Shown: piece by piece, positions 37,907 through 46,699 of the stretch
Position numbering within the stretch: the first letter of the stretch is position 1
Layout of the letters: every line of letters begins with the position of its first letter
Source: Proteiniborus sp. DW1
Lineage (GTDB): Bacteria > Bacillota > Clostridia > Tissierellales > Proteiniboraceae
Length of the DNA: 64,000 bases
Direction of reading: 5' to 3'
Assembly (NCBI RefSeq): GCF_900095305.1
Contig: NZ_FMDO01000007.1
Span: 186,001-250,000, forward strand
Program-made: the position numbers and the translations under genes
Notes under the pieces: generated by a model
What the model was told of the DNA's origin: nothing
What the model saw: the letters and a program-made list of their open reading frames with translations, nothing else
The model's database searches: none

Positions 37907-38890
37907 ATGAAAATAGGCAAGTTGCCAAATGAACTATTAGAAAAGATTGTATTCTCAAACATAAGCCGCAATAGAAATGAGGTATTAACTAGGGCAGGTA
38001 TAGGAAAAGACTGTGCAGTACTAGACTTTGGTGAAAATGTATGTGTAGTATCCACTGATCCAATTACAGGCACTGTTAAAGATATTGGGAAATTAGCTGT
38101 TCATATTTCATGCAATGATGTAGCTTCTAATGGAGCTGAGCCAGTAGGACTACTTATGACCATACTAGCCCCTCCTAGTTCTACAGAAGAAGATATAAAA
38201 AAAATAATGGAGGATGCTAATGAAGCAGCATCAGAGCTTAATGTAGAAATCATAGGAGGACATACAGAGGTAACAGATACAGTAAATAGAATAATAGTTT
38301 CAACCACAGTTTTAGGAATGCAAGCAAAGAAAAACATGTTAGATCCTGAACGTGTAAAGGTAGGAGATAAAATATTGATTACTAAAAGTGCGGGCATAGA
38401 AGGAACAGCTATAATAGCTAAAGAACTTGAAGAAAAGCTAATAAACTCAATTCCACAATACCTTATAGATGAAGGGAAGTCTCTAATGGAAAATATAAGT
38501 ATTGTGACAGAAGGCATAATCTGTGGTCATATAGGAGTGCCTTACATGCATGACATCACTGAAGGAGGAGTATTTGGGGCTGTCTGGGAGACTGGCGTAG
38601 CTACAAAAAAAGGAGTTAAGATTAATATTGATGCTATACCATTAAAGGAATCTACAAGAGAAATATGTAATGTACTTAGTATCAATCCATACAAACTAAT
38701 ATCTAGTGGTAGTTTAATAGTAGTTTCACCTGTAGAGAAGGTGGATAAAATTCAGAAAGAACTTTATGAAAAAGGAATAGAGGCGTCAGTAATAGGTGAG
38801 ATAACAGAAGGGAATATTTTAGTTGAGATAGATGGAGAACTAAAGGAAATTGAACCGCCTGATAGTGATGAGTTGTATAAAGTGATTTAG
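37907..38890 (+). CDS. AIR synthase/HypE-like (PurM superfamily) protein
   Basis: This 327-residue protein has the PurM/HypE/ThiL/SelD two-domain fold. Its motifs are AGIGKDCAVLDFGE, VVSTDPITG, HISCNDVASNGAEPVG, IIGGHTEVTD and MHDITEGGVFGAVWE. These proteins bind ATP and phosphorylate or dehydrate small substrates. It resembles the stand-alone AIR-synthase proteins of clostridia, and no HypC, HypD or hydrogenase gene is nearby. The C-terminal Cys of true HypE (P-R-I-C end) is absent; it ends SDELYKVI. Nor is it SelD, despite the selenoprotein in this window, because no N-terminal Cys/Sec-rich loop is seen. The substrate is unknown. Confidence 0.82.
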   Translation: MKIGKLPNELLEKIVFSNISRNRNEVLTRAGIGKDCAVLDFGENVCVVSTDPITGTVKDIGKLAVHISCNDVASNGAEPVGLLMTILAPPSSTEEDIKKIMEDANEAASELNVEIIGGHTEVTDTVNRIIVSTTVLGMQAKKNMLDPERVKVGDKILITKSAGIEGTAIIAKELEEKLINSIPQYLIDEGKSLMENISIVTEGIICGHIGVPYMHDITEGGVFGAVWETGVATKKGVKINIDAIPLKESTREICNVLSINPYKLISSGSLIVVSPVEKVDKIQKELYEKGIEASVIGEITEGNILVEIDGELKEIEPPDSDELYKVI

Positions 38891-38943
38891 ATTTTCCTGT
38901 TTTTTTCGCTATATTAAAAGAATATTACAAAACCCCAAATCGA

Positions 38944-38973
38944 TTGACATAATATTTTGTGAAATGATATAAA
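38944..38973 (+). promoter_or_regulatory. Sigma-A-type promoter of the amidase gene
   Basis: TTGACA (38944-38949), 18-bp spacer, TATAAA (38968-38973), about 100 bases before the cell-wall amidase start. Confidence 0.6.
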
Positions 38974-39072
38974 TATACTATACACAGCTGTGAAAATTGT
39001 AGACATTTGCAGAATTAGCTAAAGAAGCAGTAGACATAATCACAAAATATTGCAGAATTTAGGGGGTAAGAT

Positions 39073-41136
39073 ATGAAGAAAATAGTTGCAGCTTTTATGG
39101 TGTTTATTATGTTAATGGGATTGGGAGCTAGTGTAATGGCAGCTTCAAAGCAATCCACAAAAGTTAGTATTAATGGGAGGCAGCTAGATGTTGCTACGGC
39201 TAATGTAATATTTGATGGAAAACCTATTGAAACTGATATACCTCCAATTATTCTCAAAGACAGAACTCTAGTCCCAATAAGATCTATTGGAAATCACTTG
39301 GGAGCAGAGGTAGGTTGGAATCAACAAACTAAAGAAGCCACTGTTAAGACAGCAAATCAAGAAATAGTTTTAACCCTAAATAGTTCCATGGTTTCAGTAA
39401 ATGGAACTAAAAAAGAAATACCTTATGGAGTACCGGCTATTATAGTAAATGATGCTAGAATTATGGTTCCTCTAAGATTTGTGTCAGAGGTGTTAGGATG
39501 TATAGTTGACTGGGATCAAGACACTATGACAGGTATTATAACAAGCCAAGTATCTGAGAATATTGAGATTACTAATATTACAGTAGAAGAATCATCAGAA
39601 TCTAGTCCAAAGATTAAACTTACTACGACTGGAAAAATCGAATATAGCGAAGAGTATCTTAGTGAGCCAGACAGGTTAATCATTGATGTACATAATAGCA
39701 GGTTGAATATTAGTGACAAATCTATAGTGGATTCTAATGGGGTAGTTAATATAGAAGTCAATAAATCTCCTATAAAGAGCATAAGAATGGCGGAGTTTTC
39801 TAAAGAACCTGAAATTGTTAGAATAGTTATAGATTTAGATAAGCACATAGGATACAATATTAGCACATCTATGGAGGACAAGCTTACGACAATATCTTTT
39901 TTAAATAATGTTCAAGATATTAGCTTGGAAAGCATAAATGGTAAAGAAGCAATAGTAATAAATAACTCTGAGGAGTTCAAATATAGTATGTTTACCTTGA
40001 CTAATCCTAATAGGGTGGTTATTGACATACTTGATTCTAAGTTATGGACAGATAGCCTACAGTTTGATGTAGATGCTGAATACGTTAAATCAGTACGTTC
40101 TTCACAATATATTCCTGACTCTTCAGTTGAAGGGCAAGATAATATAGTAAGGGTAGTTCTTGATATAAAGGAGAATAGAGCAATTCCTAACATCAAGGTA
40201 GACATGAAAAAAAATAGTTTGATAATATTTGTAGACGATGAAGGTTTTGAGAATATATCCTATTCAAACAAAAATGAAGACGGTGGTCTAATAACAGTCC
40301 ATGCTGAAAAAAGAACCGACTATTCAATTGAATATAATGAAAAAAGTAGACAAATGCAGATTAGAGTGGACAAAGATGATATAGATTTAGCAAAGGGCAT
40401 AGTTGCAATAAACGATGACTATATAAGCAATATTACGGTAGATGAAGATGATGAGTATAAGAAAATAACTTTTAGCTTTAAGCAAAAGATAGCATACGAA
40501 GTACTTTCAAGTTCAACAGATGATTTAATTGAGGTGGCTTTTGAGAAAATAGAAGAAAATAATGGGGCAAGGCTTATTGTTATTGATGCAGGTCATGGAG
40601 GAAAGGATCCAGGAGCCGTTTCACCTTATTCTAAGACAAAAGAAAAAGATTTGAATTTAAGTGTAGCACTTAAACTAGATAAAAAGCTTAGAGAGCTTGG
40701 ATTTAGAACTATACTTACAAGAAGTACAGATGAATTTATAGTACTTCAAGAAAGGGCAGACATCGCAAACAGAAATGGAGCTGATGCATTTATTAGTGTT
40801 CATTTTAATGCTAATGATAAAAGCAGTATAGCAGGAGTACAGACTCTATATTGTCCTGCTTTTAATAGTGAAGTAAAAGAAGAGGACCAATATCCATTTG
40901 CAAAAGCTATACAAGATGCACTATTATCAGGACTTAATAGAGAAGATAGAAAAATAGTAAAGAGACCTGACTTAGTTGTTGTAAGAGAAACAAAGATGGT
41001 AGCTGCCCTTGCAGAGCTTGGATTCCTTACTAATCCTGAGGAGGAAAAGTTGATTATAACAGAGGCATATCACGAAAAAGCAGCTCAAGCACTAGCAAAT
41101 GGGATAGTGAATTATTTTAATAGTTTAGGAAAATAA
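39073..41136 (+). CDS. N-acetylmuramoyl-L-alanine amidase with copper-amine-oxidase-like and AMIN domains
   Basis: This 687-residue secreted protein has a signal peptide (1-24, ending SVMAA). A copper-amine-oxidase N-terminal-like domain follows (about 28-160, DRTLVPIRSIGNHLGAEVGW, MVPLRFVSEVLG). Two or more AMIN-type beta domains come next (about 165-500). The C-terminal amidase_3 domain (about 510-687) has IDAGHGGKDPGA, Glu in KEKDLNLSVALKL, SVHFNAN and a late Glu in ALAELGFLTN, the zinc ligands and catalytic residues. It cleaves the lactyl amide of peptidoglycan. The ATG follows TTAGGGGGTAAG. A strong hairpin terminator follows. Confidence 0.92.
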   Translation: MKKIVAAFMVFIMLMGLGASVMAASKQSTKVSINGRQLDVATANVIFDGKPIETDIPPIILKDRTLVPIRSIGNHLGAEVGWNQQTKEATVKTANQEIVLTLNSSMVSVNGTKKEIPYGVPAIIVNDARIMVPLRFVSEVLGCIVDWDQDTMTGIITSQVSENIEITNITVEESSESSPKIKLTTTGKIEYSEEYLSEPDRLIIDVHNSRLNISDKSIVDSNGVVNIEVNKSPIKSIRMAEFSKEPEIVRIVIDLDKHIGYNISTSMEDKLTTISFLNNVQDISLESINGKEAIVINNSEEFKYSMFTLTNPNRVVIDILDSKLWTDSLQFDVDAEYVKSVRSSQYIPDSSVEGQDNIVRVVLDIKENRAIPNIKVDMKKNSLIIFVDDEGFENISYSNKNEDGGLITVHAEKRTDYSIEYNEKSRQMQIRVDKDDIDLAKGIVAINDDYISNITVDEDDEYKKITFSFKQKIAYEVLSSSTDDLIEVAFEKIEENNGARLIVIDAGHGGKDPGAVSPYSKTKEKDLNLSVALKLDKKLRELGFRTILTRSTDEFIVLQERADIANRNGADAFISVHFNANDKSSIAGVQTLYCPAFNSEVKEEDQYPFAKAIQDALLSGLNREDRKIVKRPDLVVVRETKMVAALAELGFLTNPEEEKLIITEAYHEKAAQALANGIVNYFNSLGK

Positions 41137-41189
41137 GAGCAATTGAGAGTTGAGAATGGAAAATTGAGAATTAAATAAGGCTAAGAAAC

Positions 41190-41255
41190 GTCATCCTATT
41201 ATAGAGGATAGTCTTAGATTTAAGACTTCCTCCTGACGCATAGGATGACTTTTTG
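41190..41255 (+). terminator. Terminator with nested hairpin after the amidase gene
   Basis: GTCATCCTAT (41190-41199) pairs with ATAGGATGAC (41240-41249), with an inner stem-loop and five Ts after. Confidence 0.8.
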
Positions 41256-41321
41256 ATTAGTTATTAATAATATTTTAGATAGGGTAATATATAATAGAAA
41301 GATTATTAAGGAGGAAGTTTT

Positions 41322-41843
41322 ATGGAGGCTTTGTTTGGGTATCTTTTTATTTTTGGAGCAAGGATAATGGATGTTTCTTTGGCTACTATAAGAATGCTTA
41401 TGGTAGTCCAAGGTAGGAGAAAATATGCTGCAATAATAGGTTTTTTTGAGGTCATTATATATATTGTAGCTTTAGGTAAGGTTGTAAATGGGCTAAGTAA
41501 TCTAGGAAACGTTTTAGCGTATGCACTAGGCTTTGCCAGCGGTAACTATATTGGTAGCTATATTGAAGAGAAAATTGCTTTAGGAAATTTAACTGCTCAA
41601 GTGATATTAAATGATAATGATCAAGGTATCGTTAATGAATTGAGGGAAAATGGATTTGGAGTTACGGTAATAGAAGGACAGGGAAAGGAAGGTCCAAAGA
41701 ACTTATTAACTATCATGTTAAAAAGAAAAGATTTGAGTAAACTTCACAAATTATTGGCTTCACATGATAAAGGAGTTTTCATAACAGTAAGTACTACGAA
41801 GCTTATAAGTGGTGGATATTTTGCAAAAATTAAAAAGAAATAG
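41322..41843 (+). CDS. UPF0316 (DUF2179/DUF5698) membrane protein
   Basis: This 173-residue protein has an N-terminal membrane region with the motif ARIMDVSLATIRMLMVVQGRR, then FFEVIIYIVALGKV and a GNYIGSYIEEKIALG link. The C-terminal soluble domain (about 95-170) includes TVIEGQGKEGPKNLLTIMLKRKD and TVSTTKLISGGYF, typical of DUF2179. The family is common in Firmicutes; the C-terminal domain resembles ligand-binding domains, but its function is unknown. The ATG follows AAGGAGGAAG. It appears monocistronic. Confidence 0.88.
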   Translation: MEALFGYLFIFGARIMDVSLATIRMLMVVQGRRKYAAIIGFFEVIIYIVALGKVVNGLSNLGNVLAYALGFASGNYIGSYIEEKIALGNLTAQVILNDNDQGIVNELRENGFGVTVIEGQGKEGPKNLLTIMLKRKDLSKLHKLLASHDKGVFITVSTTKLISGGYFAKIKKK

Positions 41844-41921
41844 AAATAAACAAAATATTCATAGTATTCCCTTAGGGCTAATATACTTTATTAAGTAGTT
41901 TTAGCAAAGGGAGGGTAATGA

Positions 41922-42938
41922 ATGTATATCAAAAAGTTGTTAATACTTGCTATAGTACTAGTTTTAGCACTTGGTCTATTTGGATGTAAGGCAATAGACA
42001 CTATGAAGGATTTAATAACTAGTGAAGAGCCAGAAATTGAAATCATAAGAAGTGATGAAGATGAGAACATTATGGATGATGCTAGTCTAAGAAACACAGT
42101 TCTTTATTATCAAAATGAAAACGGATATCTTGTACCTGTTAAAAGAAAAGTTCCTTGGGAAGAGGGGATAGCCAAAGCAGCACTTAAGAACATCATGGAT
42201 ACTCCCACTATTAGGGAGGATATTAGCAGCATAGGGCTTAAGCCAATAATACCTGCAGGAACAGAAATAATTGGAATGTCAATTAATGAAGAAACTGGTT
42301 TGTGTAAGGTTGACTTTAATAGTCAAATTATGAATTGCCAATCAAAAAAAGATGAAGAAAACATGGTAAAGGGTGTAGTATACACATTAACCGAGTTTTC
42401 AAATATTAAGGAAGTACAGTTTATGGTAGACGGGAAGATAGTACCAGAACTTAAATATGGTACAAAAGTGCAACAACCATTAGCTAGAGAAGACATAAAT
42501 GTAGTAGAAGACTTAGGGACTGGAGAATCAAAGGTTGTTGTATACTATAAAGGAACTAGCAATGGGGATTATGAATATTATGTTCCTGTAACAGTACCTA
42601 CATCAGCGCCTAGTGCAAATATACTTACATCTCTTGAAGCATTATTTGATGGAGCACCTGCTTTATCAGGACTTTATACAGATATTCCAGAAGGAATAGA
42701 TTTTCAAGGAGTAGAAGTATATAATGGAGTAGCTTATGTAGATATTATATCTCATGATTTTGAGATATTAGAAGATCAGACTGTATTTAATAAAATGACT
42801 AAAAATATAGGACTTACATTAAAAGAGTTCCCTGAAATAGAATATGTGGAGATATTATTTGATGGCAAGACTATAGAAGAAGCAGGGCTAGATATAGAAG
42901 CTCAAGAAACAGTACCAGTTTTCGCAAATGAGTATTAA
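41922..42938 (+). CDS. GerMN-domain lipoprotein (spore germination GerM-like)
   Basis: This 338-residue lipoprotein (lipobox LFGC, Cys at residue 22) has two GerMN domains. The first is about 60-190 (TVLYYQNENGYLVPVKRKVPWEEGIAKAAL begins it, shown in part) and the second about 205-325 (VVVYYKGTSNGDYEYYVPV). GerM proteins act in sporulation and germination at the cortex. The ATG at 41922 follows AAAGGGAGG. This supports a spore-forming ancestry, though such domains also occur in non-sporulating relatives. A terminator follows. Confidence 0.85.
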   Translation: MYIKKLLILAIVLVLALGLFGCKAIDTMKDLITSEEPEIEIIRSDEDENIMDDASLRNTVLYYQNENGYLVPVKRKVPWEEGIAKAALKNIMDTPTIREDISSIGLKPIIPAGTEIIGMSINEETGLCKVDFNSQIMNCQSKKDEENMVKGVVYTLTEFSNIKEVQFMVDGKIVPELKYGTKVQQPLAREDINVVEDLGTGESKVVVYYKGTSNGDYEYYVPVTVPTSAPSANILTSLEALFDGAPALSGLYTDIPEGIDFQGVEVYNGVAYVDIISHDFEILEDQTVFNKMTKNIGLTLKEFPEIEYVEILFDGKTIEEAGLDIEAQETVPVFANEY

Positions 42939-42951
42939 AAGATTATATACA

Positions 42952-42988
42952 AAACTCATGGATAATGCTTAGTTACCATGAGTTTTTA
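42952..42988 (+). terminator. Intrinsic terminator after the GerMN gene
   Basis: AAACTCATGG (42952-42961) pairs with CCATGAGTTT (42977-42986) and is followed by Ts. Confidence 0.87.
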
Positions 42989-43099
42989 TATTGACTATGG
43001 TTTTATTTAAAATTAATAGAAAAAAATCATATTCTCTGTTATTATATTGGATAGTAGGAAACAATATTATGTGTAAAATTAATTGAAAGGTGAATACAT

Positions 43100-43879
43100 A
43101 TGACTAGAATAGATGAAAGAAATAATGACGAATTAAGAAAAGTTAGAATAACTAGAAACTACATAAAACATCCACAAGGATCAGTTTTAATAGAAATGGG
43201 AGACACAAAGGTTATTTGTACTGCCATGATAGAGGATAGAGTACCACTTTTTCTAAAGGGTGCTGGTACAGGTTGGATAACAGCAGAATATTCAATGCTG
43301 CCTGGATCAACTATTACTAGAAAAATTAGAGAATCCAGTAGAGGAAAGGTAGAAGGTAGAAGCCAAGAAATTCAAAGATTGATAGGTAGAGCATTAAGAT
43401 CTGTTGTTATATTAGAGGACATAGGAGAAAGGACTATTTGGATAGATTGTGATGTAATACAAGCAGATGGAGGAACTAGGACGGCCTCTATAACAGGGGC
43501 TTTTATAGCCCTAGCAGACGCTTTGTATAATCTATATAAAGAAGGAAGCATATCATACATTCCTCTAAGGAATTTTTTATCAGCCGTAAGTGTGGGAATT
43601 GTCAATGATGAGGCTGTATTGGATTTATGTTATGAAGAAGATTCGAATGCAAAAGTAGACATGAATGTTGTAATGACAGGTAATGGAGATTTTGTAGAGA
43701 TTCAAGGTACTGGAGAAGAATCACCATTTTCTTTAAATGACTTGAATGAATTAATTGCATTAGCACAAAAAGGCAATGCAGAGCTCATAAGATTTCAAAA
43801 AGAGTCTCTAGGAGAAGAAATAAGTAGTCTTATAGGAGTAAGTAAACCTGAAACTAAAGGGGAGCCAAAATATGAATAA
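43100..43879 (+). CDS. rph: Ribonuclease PH
   Basis: This 259-residue phosphorolytic exonuclease trims tRNA 3' ends. Motifs are [52 protein letters not shown], the [19 protein letters not shown] core and the C-terminal [14 protein letters not shown] gene for tRNA-end trimming lies just upstream of a tRNA cluster in which all genes encode CCA. The ATG follows AAAGGTGA. It overlaps rdgB by eight bases, and rdgB overlaps the phosphodiesterase gene, a common three-gene operon in Firmicutes. Confidence 0.96.
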   Translation: MTRIDERNNDELRKVRITRNYIKHPQGSVLIEMGDTKVICTAMIEDRVPLFLKGAGTGWITAEYSMLPGSTITRKIRESSRGKVEGRSQEIQRLIGRALRSVVILEDIGERTIWIDCDVIQADGGTRTASITGAFIALADALYNLYKEGSISYIPLRNFLSAVSVGIVNDEAVLDLCYEEDSNAKVDMNVVMTGNGDFVEIQGTGEESPFSLNDLNELIALAQKGNAELIRFQKESLGEEISSLIGVSKPETKGEPKYE

Positions 43880-44507
43880 AAAATTACTTATTGTTTCAAG
43901 TGATAACAGTCATAAGATAGCTGAAATAAAAAGTATATTAAAAGACCTACCCATCACTGTACTTTCAAAAACTGAAGCAGGGTGTGGTGATATTGAAGTA
44001 ATAGAAGATGGAGATACCTTGGAGGAGAACGCAACAAAAAAAGCAGTAGAAATAGCAAAAAGAGCAAATGGTATAGTTATAGCTGATGATACAGGACTTT
44101 TTGTTGATAGGCTAAATGGAGAGCCTGGTGTCTATTCAGCTAGATATAGTGGTGAGAATGCAACATATATAAGCAATAATCAGAAATTGCTAAAAAAGTT
44201 AGAAGGAGTACCATTAGAAGATAGAACAGCTAAGTTTAAGACTATAATTGCAATAGTTTTAGAAGATAAGAGTGTAAAGCTGGTATCAGGAGAATGTACT
44301 GGCCAAATAGGCTTCGAACCAAAGGGAGAAAATGGCTTTGGCTATGACCCTCTATTTATAGTTGATGGATATGGGAAGACTTTTGCAGAGCTAGGTGAAG
44401 AGATTAAAAACACCATAAGTCATAGGGCTAATGCTTTAAAAGAACTTAAGAAAGAGCTTAAAATATTATTAGAGGACGAGTACAATGAAAATAGCAATAA
44501 TAAGTGA
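43872..44507 (+). CDS. rdgB: dITP/XTP pyrophosphatase (RdgB/HAM1)
   Basis: This 211-residue enzyme hydrolyses non-canonical purine nucleoside triphosphates to monophosphates, keeping dITP and XTP out of DNA. Motifs are [15 protein letters not shown] (a variant of the T-x-N-x2-K start), [45 protein letters not shown] and [10 protein letters not shown]. It overlaps rph by eight bases and the next gene by 23, indicating translational coupling. Confidence 0.95.
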   Translation: MNKKLLIVSSDNSHKIAEIKSILKDLPITVLSKTEAGCGDIEVIEDGDTLEENATKKAVEIAKRANGIVIADDTGLFVDRLNGEPGVYSARYSGENATYISNNQKLLKKLEGVPLEDRTAKFKTIIAIVLEDKSVKLVSGECTGQIGFEPKGENGFGYDPLFIVDGYGKTFAELGEEIKNTISHRANALKELKKELKILLEDEYNENSNNK

Positions 44508-44961
44508 TACTCATGGATATGTTCAGGGGTGTATAGATGCACTGAATAAAATAGAAGGGATTGACATTATAATACACCTTGGAGATTATACGAAGGATGT
44601 TAAAGCCATTAGAGAAGCTTTTAATATTACAGTGTTAAATGTAAAAGGCAATTGTGATTCTTATGACTTTGAAACTCCAGATGATAATATTATCGAAATA
44701 AAAGGTAAGAAAATTTTTGCTACTCATGGTGACTTATATAGAGTTAAGCAAGGATTAAATGATATTTATTATAGAGCTAAAGAGCTAGATGTGGATGTAG
44801 CCTTATTTGGTCATAGTCACACCTCGACCTTAGTAGAATACGATGGTGTTCTTTTTCTAAACCCAGGAAGCCCTACCCTACCTAGAGCAGGTACATCAAA
44901 GAGTATAGGAATACTATATATAGATGATAATGAAGTCAAGGGTGAAATAATTACAATATAG
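44485..44961 (+). CDS. YfcE/MJ0936-family phosphodiesterase
   Basis: This 158-residue metallophosphoesterase begins [11 protein letters not shown] and has HLGDYTKD, VKGNCDSYD, FATHGDLYRV, GHSHTSTL and NPGSPTLPR, the complete metal-binding set. Such enzymes hydrolyse phosphodiesters in vitro; the natural substrate is unclear. It starts inside rdgB with AGAGGACGAG as its site. It is the last gene before the tRNA cluster; no clear terminator is seen in the 70 bases between. Confidence 0.93.
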   Translation: MKIAIISDTHGYVQGCIDALNKIEGIDIIIHLGDYTKDVKAIREAFNITVLNVKGNCDSYDFETPDDNIIEIKGKKIFATHGDLYRVKQGLNDIYYRAKELDVDVALFGHSHTSTLVEYDGVLFLNPGSPTLPRAGTSKSIGILYIDDNEVKGEIITI

Positions 44962-45032
44962 CTAATAAAATTATATATTAATAATGTTAGCTTAAAGTAA
45001 TAAATATTCTAATAAAAAATGTCGAAAAAGCC

Positions 45033-45061
45033 TTGACGAAAGTACTTAAGGCTGGTATAAT
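45033..45061 (+). promoter_or_regulatory. Strong sigma-A promoter of the tRNA cluster
   Basis: TTGACG (45033-45038), exactly 17 bp, TATAAT (45056-45061), 38 bases before the first tRNA. It is near consensus, as expected for stable-RNA genes. Confidence 0.88.
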
Positions 45062-45099
45062 TTATTATTGTCAGTTGAAAAAATATTTGTACGCCCAAC

Positions 45100-45173
45100 G
45101 CGGGTGTTGCTTAGTGGTAGAGCACCGGCTTCCCAAGCCGGTTGTGAGGGTTCGATTCCCTTCACCCGCTCCA
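45100..45173 (+). tRNA. tRNA-Gly (CCC)
   Basis: A full cloverleaf: acceptor GCGGGTG/CACCCGC, anticodon loop TTCCCAA (anticodon CCC), T-loop GTTCGATTC, encoded CCA. First gene of a seven-tRNA cluster. The extent was read from stem pairing. Confidence 0.95.
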
Positions 45174-45238
45174 ACCTCAATATTTGTTCCATAGGACAAC
45201 AGTTAAGAGTCCCCTGCAGGAGCAAGCTGCTTATAAAC

Positions 45239-45315
45239 GTACCCATAGCTCAGCAGGATAGAGCAACGGCCTTCTAAGCCGTGTGTCCGGGGTTCGAATC
45301 CCTGTGGGTACGCCA
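45239..45315 (+). tRNA. tRNA-Arg (UCU)
   Basis: Acceptor GTACCCA/TGGGTAC, anticodon loop CTTCTAA (anticodon TCT), T-loop GGTTCGAATCC, encoded CCA. It reads AGA and AGG, the dominant Arg codons in this AT-rich DNA. Confidence 0.95.
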
Positions 45316-45329
45316 TTTAATAAAAATAT

Positions 45330-45407
45330 GGTGGGTATAGCGCAGTTGGTTAGCGCGCCAGATTGTGGCTCTGGAGGCCATGGGTTCGAATCCCATTATC
45401 CACCCCA
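45330..45407 (+). tRNA. tRNA-His (GUG)
   Basis: Acceptor GTGGGTA/TATCCAC with the extra 5' G (45330) opposite discriminator C, diagnostic for tRNA-His. Anticodon loop TTGTGGC (GTG), encoded CCA. Confidence 0.95.
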
Positions 45408-45410
45408 TAT

Positions 45411-45486
45411 GACCCATTAGCTCAGTCGGTAGAGCACCTGACTTTTAATCAGGGTGTCCCGCGTTCGAGTCGCGGATGGGTCACCA
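45411..45486 (+). tRNA. tRNA-Lys (UUU)
   Basis: Acceptor GACCCAT/ATGGGTC, anticodon loop CTTTTAA (TTT), T-loop CGTTCGAGTCG, encoded CCA. It begins three bases after tRNA-His. Confidence 0.95.
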
Positions 45487-45491
45487 ATCAT

Positions 45492-45575
45492 GCGGGAGTG
45501 GCGGAACTGGCAGACGCGCTAGACTTAGGATCTAGTGTCATAGACGTGGGGGTTCAAGTCCTCTCTCCCGCACCA
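45492..45575 (+). tRNA. tRNA-Leu (UAG), copy 1
   Basis: Acceptor GCGGGAG/CTCCCGC, anticodon loop CTTAGGA (TAG), long variable arm, encoded CCA, 84 bases. The same 84 bases recur at 60276 and 60511. Confidence 0.95.
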
Positions 45576-45652
45576 ATAAAAAGGAAATTTGAGAACTGAA
45601 GTTTTCGAGCACTACAATCACATTTAATCAAAGATTTACGTAATTAAAGCAT

Positions 45653-45727
45653 GCGGAAGTGGCTCAGTGGTAGAGCATCGCCTTGCCAAGGCGAGGGTCG
45701 CGAGTTCGAATCTCGTCTTCCGCTCCA
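45653..45727 (+). tRNA. tRNA-Gly (GCC)
   Basis: Acceptor GCGGAAG/CTTCCGC, anticodon loop TTGCCAA (GCC), T-loop AGTTCGAATCT, encoded CCA. Confidence 0.95.
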
Positions 45728-45750
45728 TTCTATTTTTTGACCATTTTTAT

Positions 45751-45827
45751 GCGCTCTTAGCTCAGCTGGATAGAGTAGCTGACTTCGAATCAGTTGGTCG
45801 GGGGTTCGAATCCCTCAGGGCGCGCCA
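45751..45827 (+). tRNA. tRNA-Arg (UCG)
   Basis: Acceptor GCGCTCT/AGGGCGC, anticodon loop CTTCGAA (TCG), encoded CCA. It is the last tRNA of the cluster and lies 124 bases before a recombinase fragment, so its 3' end is a candidate attachment site. Confidence 0.94.
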
Positions 45828-45879
45828 TGAGTTGAAATTTCAACGTTTATAGAGATTAGACATAAGAAAGAAACATAAA

Positions 45880-45934
45880 ATAGGTACTATGATTTTTAAG
45901 GAAATTTTCCTTGGTCATAGTACCTATTTTTTTA
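45880..45934 (+). terminator. Strong terminator of the tRNA cluster
   Basis: A perfect 13-bp stem (45880-45892 with 45915-45927), an inner AAGGAAA/TTTCCTT stem, and seven Ts. It lies between tRNA-Arg and the recombinase fragment. Confidence 0.92.
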
Positions 45935-45951
45935 TGCTTAGGAGGTGAAAA

Positions 45952-46581
45952 ATGGTAAAAAAAATTGGTTTTAATAATAAAACTAACAAAGATATTGATA
46001 GTGCATTTAAAGATTTCATTAGGTATTGCAGAGTTAAAAATCTATCAGATGCGACATTAACTTACTACGAAAATACGTATAAAACATTTAGAGAATTTTA
46101 CAAGGGTAAGTTAGAAGAAATAAAAGATAATGTAATAGATGATTATATCTTGTATCTAAGACAAAATACTAAAATGAACGACATATCAATTAATACAAGC
46201 ATTAGAGGTATTAGAGTAATTTTATATTATTTCATGAAATTAGGTTATATAGACAAATTTAAAATAACTATATCTAAAGCAGAGAAGAAAATAAAAGAAA
46301 CCTATACAGATGCAGAATTAGAATTACTATTAAAGAAACCTGATATCAAGGAATGTAACTTCGCAGATTATAGAACATGGGTAATAATCAATTTTCTTCT
46401 TGCGACAGGTGCTAGGGCTAATACAATATGTAACATTACTATTAAAGACTTAAATCTACAAGATAGCTATGTAGTTTATAGAAGCACTAAAAATAAAAGG
46501 CAGCAAATAGTACCACTAACAAATAGCGAAGAACCTCCAAATAGAGTTTTCTATTTTAGAAGGGAAATTAGAAAGATATAG
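45952..46581 (+). pseudogene. Tyrosine recombinase/integrase, truncated after the first catalytic Arg
   Basis: The 209-codon frame has an intact ribosome binding site (TAGGAGGTG) and a SAM-like N-terminal core-binding domain (about 15-95, DFIRYCRVKNLSDATLTYY). The catalytic domain then starts (LLLATGARANTICNITIKDLNL with the first active Arg, given here in part). It stops after KNKRQQIVPLT, around 46520. The H-x2-R, H/W and catalytic Tyr motifs are absent. Distal sequence reads instead into a metN remnant in another frame, so a deletion joined the two genes. It cannot be an active recombinase. Confidence 0.85.
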
Positions 46582-46684
46582 GGATAAACATTTTGGTTAT
46601 ATTACAATTAATGTTAAAGAAGAAGATTTCGAAAAAGTTCAGCAATATTTAAATAACAATAACATTAAATGGAATTCTTATTGA
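46544..46684 (+). pseudogene. metN: 3' remnant of metN (methionine ABC ATPase, NIL domain)
   Basis: In a different frame from the recombinase, this stretch encodes about 46 residues, FSILEGKLERYRDKHFG then YITINVKEEDFEKVQQYL, ending SY-stop. It fits the end of the NIL domain that closes MetN. It stops 15 bases before metI, the normal metN-metI spacing. The ATPase domain and upstream part are gone, replaced by the recombinase 5' part. The NIL assignment is from motif and position. Confidence 0.7.
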
Positions 46685-46699
46685 TCGTGAGGTGGAAAT

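Noticed and set aside
37907-38890. SelD (selenophosphate synthetase) to go with the selenoprotein
   Set aside because: The N-terminal Cys/Sec loop is absent and the protein matches stand-alone AIR-synthase/HypE-like proteins instead.
41139-41180. Direct repeat TTGAGAGTTGAGAATGG / TTGAGAATT as a CRISPR or mobile element
   Set aside because: Only two imperfect short units, no spacers; a simple AT/GA-rich repeat.
45068-45852. Short protein-coding frames across the tRNA cluster
   Set aside because: They are translations of tRNA genes, as the repeated GSSVIDVGVQVL- and SNLVFRS-like strings show.
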